From: Betaproteobacteria bacterium UBA7395
Lineage (GTDB): Bacteria > Pseudomonadota > Gammaproteobacteria > Burkholderiales > Rhodocyclaceae
Direction: 5' to 3'
DNA length: 8,070 bases
Assembly (NCBI GenBank): GCA_002470165.1
Contig: DKNF01000179.1
Coordinates: 1 to 8,070 of the forward strand
Below the pieces are notes generated by a model that had not been told where the DNA came from, did not search any database, and worked only from the letters and a program-made list of their open reading frames with translations. The translations under genes were made by a program, and so were the position numbers. Positions 5,997 to 8,070 of this stretch are shown here, in pieces (positions within the stretch are counted from its first letter, which is position 1; each line of letters starts with the position of its first letter).

Positions 5997-7025
5997 ATGA
6001 CAACCCGCATCGCCATTGATTGCATGGGGGGTGACCACGGACCGTCGGTGACGGTGCCCGCGGCTATCCGTTTTCTTGCAGAACATCCGGCGGCTCATCT
6101 CGTCCTGGTTGGTCAGGAGGAGGTTTTGCGTCCGCTGCTCGGCACTACGGCCGATGATTCACGCCTGCGCATCGTCAATGCGACCGAAGTGGTCGGCATG
6201 GACGAGTCGCCTGCGCTCGCCTTGCGCAACAAGAAGGATTCTTCGATGCGCGTGGCCATCAATCTCGTCAAGTCCGGCGAGGCGGATGCCTGCGTTTCGG
6301 CCGGCAATACCGGCGCGCTGATGGCGATCTCGCGCTTCGTCCTCAAGATGTTGCCCGGTATCGACCGGCCGGCGATCTGTGCGCCGCTGCCGACGATCAG
6401 CGGCCATACGCACATGCTCGACCTGGGCGCCAACGTCGATTGCGAACCGGAGCACCTGCTGCAGTTCGGGATCATGGGGGCCATGCTGGTTGCCGCCATG
6501 GAGCACAAGGATCGGCCGACGGTCGGCATCCTCAATATCGGCGAGGAAGAGATCAAGGGTAACGAGGTGGTCAAGGCCGCCGCTGACCTGTTGCGCAGTT
6601 CCGGCCTCAATTTCGTCGGCAACGTCGAAGGCGACGGCATCTACAAGGGCGAGGCCGACGTCATCGTTTGCGACGGATTCGTCGGCAACGTCGCACTGAA
6701 GACCTCCGAAGGTCTGGCGCAGATGCTGGCGTCGTCGTTGCGCAGCGAGTTCAAGCGCAACTGGCTGACCAAGATCGCTGCCCTGATCGCCATTTCTGTC
6801 CTCAATAATTTCAAGAAACGCTTCGACCACCGCCGCTACAACGGCGCGATTCTGCTCGGGCTCAAGGGGATTTCGGTGAAGAGCCATGGCTCGGCCGACG
6901 AATTGTCCTTTGGTTATGCCATTGCCCGGGCCTACGATGCGGCAGAGAACCGCGTCCTCGAACGGATCGCCGAGCGCCTGGCGCAAACCAATGCGGCTTC
7001 GTCCGCTGCTGTGGAGACAGTCTGA
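5997..7025 (+). CDS. plsX: Phosphate acyltransferase PlsX
   Basis: PlsX converts acyl-ACP and phosphate to acyl-phosphate, the acyl donor for PlsY in phosphatidic acid synthesis; it is a peripheral membrane enzyme. The 342-residue protein shows the family blocks [10 protein letters not shown] (8-17), SAGNTGA (101-107), LDLGANVDC (141-149), NIGEEEIKG (180-188), CDGFVGNV (225-232), [11 protein letters not shown] (281-291) and KSHGSAD (295-301). The ATG at 5997 gives the standard N-terminus, [13 protein letters not shown]. An in-frame GTG at 5961 would add twelve unusual residues encoded by the upstream hairpin and is less likely. No Shine-Dalgarno sequence lies in the usual place before 5997; the preceding bases are T-rich. 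The stop touches the fabH start (TGAATG). Confidence 0.96.
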   Translation: MTTRIAIDCMGGDHGPSVTVPAAIRFLAEHPAAHLVLVGQEEVLRPLLGTTADDSRLRIVNATEVVGMDESPALALRNKKDSSMRVAINLVKSGEADACVSAGNTGALMAISRFVLKMLPGIDRPAICAPLPTISGHTHMLDLGANVDCEPEHLLQFGIMGAMLVAAMEHKDRPTVGILNIGEEEIKGNEVVKAAADLLRSSGLNFVGNVEGDGIYKGEADVIVCDGFVGNVALKTSEGLAQMLASSLRSEFKRNWLTKIAALIAISVLNNFKKRFDHRRYNGAILLGLKGISVKSHGSADELSFGYAIARAYDAAENRVLERIAERLAQTNAASSAAVETV

Positions 7026-7985
7026 ATGTATGCACGCGTGATCGGCACCGGCAGCTACCTGCCGGGCAACCCCGTCAGCAACGATGACCTGGCGGCGCGG
7101 GGTATCGATACCAACGACGAGTGGATCGTCACGCGCACCGGCATCCGCAGCCGTCATCTGGCTGAGGCCGGTACCACCTCAAGCGAGCTCGGCTTGATCG
7201 CTGCCCAACGGGCGCTGGAGATGGCCGGTGTTGCTGCCGCCGACCTCGACTTGATCGTTGTTGCCACGTCGACCCCGGATTTCATCTTCCCGAGCACCGC
7301 CTGCATCATCCAGGGCAAGCTCGGCAACAAGGGCGCCGCCGCCTTCGACGTGCAGGCCGTTTGCGCCGGGTTCACCTACGCGCTGGGCATTGCCGAGAAG
7401 TTCATCGCTTCCGGCTCGCACAAGAAGGCGCTGGTCATCGGTGCCGAAGTGTTTTCGCGCATCCTCGACTGGAATGATCGTGGCACTTGCGTGCTGTTCG
7501 GCGACGGCGCCGGCGCGGTGGTTCTTGAAGCGTCGGAGACCCCAGGCATCATGGCCACGGCGATGCACGCCGACGGCAGCCAGTTCGGCATCCTCAACGT
7601 GCCCGGCCAACTCTGTGGTGGCCAGGTTACCGGCGATCCCTTCCTGCGCATGGACGGTCAGGCGGTGTTCAAGTTCGCCGTGCGCGTGCTTGCCGACATC
7701 GCCGAGGAAGTCTGCGCCAACGCCGGTATATCCACGGCAGACCTTGACTGGTTGATTCCCCATCAGGCCAATATCCGCATCATTGAAGCGACCGGCAAGA
7801 AACTTGGCGTGCCCCGTGAGAAAGTGATCGTTTCAGTCGATCGTCACGGCAATACCTCGGCCGCATCGGTGCCGCTGGCGCTGGACGAAGCCGTTCGCGA
7901 TGGACGCATCCAGCGCGGCCAGAAAGTCCTGGTCGAAGGTGTCGGTGGCGGTTTCACCTGGGGCGCGGCCCTGCTCGAATTCTGA
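7026..7985 (+). CDS. fabH: 3-oxoacyl-ACP synthase III (KAS III)
   Basis: FabH starts type II fatty acid synthesis by condensing acetyl-CoA with malonyl-ACP in the cytosol. The 319-residue protein carries the full KAS III catalytic triad: C113 in [10 protein letters not shown]246 in IPHQANIRI and N276 in RHGNTSAAS (C112, H244, N274 in E. coli). Other family marks are [14 protein letters not shown] (30-43), [11 protein letters not shown] (158-168), [16 protein letters not shown] (204-219) and the C-terminal [15 protein letters not shown] at 7013-7016 lies nine bases before the ATG, inside the end of plsX, and the start directly follows the plsX TGA. Co-transcription with plsX and fabD is near certain. 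Confidence 0.97.
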   Translation: MYARVIGTGSYLPGNPVSNDDLAARGIDTNDEWIVTRTGIRSRHLAEAGTTSSELGLIAAQRALEMAGVAAADLDLIVVATSTPDFIFPSTACIIQGKLGNKGAAAFDVQAVCAGFTYALGIAEKFIASGSHKKALVIGAEVFSRILDWNDRGTCVLFGDGAGAVVLEASETPGIMATAMHADGSQFGILNVPGQLCGGQVTGDPFLRMDGQAVFKFAVRVLADIAEEVCANAGISTADLDWLIPHQANIRIIEATGKKLGVPREKVIVSVDRHGNTSAASVPLALDEAVRDGRIQRGQKVLVEGVGGGFTWGAALLEF

Positions 7986-8002
7986 TAACAGGAGACTGAT
8001 CG

Positions 8003-8070
8003 ATGTCTTTTGCCTTCGTATTTCCCGGCCAAGGCTCGCAGAGCGTTGGCATGATGGCCGCCTACGGCGA
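8003..8070 (+). CDS. fabD: Malonyl-CoA:ACP transacylase, N-terminal fragment (cut by window edge)
   Basis: Only the first 22 codons are present. The peptide MSFAFVFPGQGSQSVGMMAA contains the FVFPGQGSQ motif that opens FabD proteins. AGGAGA at 7990-7995 is a good ribosome binding site. The gene follows fabH by 17 bases, the usual order. FabD loads malonate from CoA onto ACP to supply FabH and the elongating synthases. The catalytic GHSLG motif lies beyond the window. Confidence 0.93.
   Translation, partial: MSFAFVFPGQGSQSVGMMAAYG

Noticed and set aside
6159..7157. Minus-strand open frame of 332 codons opposite plsX and fabH
   Set aside because: Composition shadow of two well-supported genes; no recognisable domain or ribosome binding site.

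Overview
The window reads as a chromosomal housekeeping segment of a high-GC Betaproteobacterium. Protein sequences and gene order look most like Rhodocyclales (the Dechloromonas/Azonexus group), but that placement is from recognition, not a search. The backbone matches the classic proteobacterial rne / rluC / yceF / yceD-rpmF-plsX-fabH-fabD neighbourhood known from E. coli. I see no mobile element, CRISPR array, tRNA, rRNA or foreign-looking island.

Layout. Bases 1-794 hold the 5' part of rne (RNase E) on the minus strand, cut by the window edge. Bases 795-1193 are a long divergent intergenic region with several possible RNA hairpins, probably including the rne 5' leader. A plus-strand group follows: rluC (23S rRNA pseudouridine synthase), overlapping a HAD-family phosphatase, then sppA (signal peptide peptidase). 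It converges on a minus-strand pair, maf/yceF and an RsmI-like methyltransferase, with no bases between the two convergent stop codons. The sppA terminator lies inside the methyltransferase coding sequence. A strong sigma70-type promoter at 5198-5226 then drives yceD-rpmF-plsX-fabH-fabD on the plus strand, with fabD cut by the right edge.

How the genes fit together. RNase E, RluC, YceD and L32 concern RNA processing and the ribosome. PlsX, FabH and FabD start phospholipid and fatty acid synthesis: acyl-phosphate formation, the first condensation, and malonyl loading of ACP. Linking ribosome and membrane-lipid genes in one transcript is an old proteobacterial arrangement. Here an intrinsic-terminator-like hairpin between rpmF and plsX could uncouple the two halves.

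I found no undescribed biological system. The points worth a second look are regulatory: hairpins upstream of rne including one that would cover its ribosome binding site, the terminator embedded in an opposing gene, the rpmF-plsX attenuator with an apparently SD-less plsX start, and the TTG start of yceD implied by its promoter.
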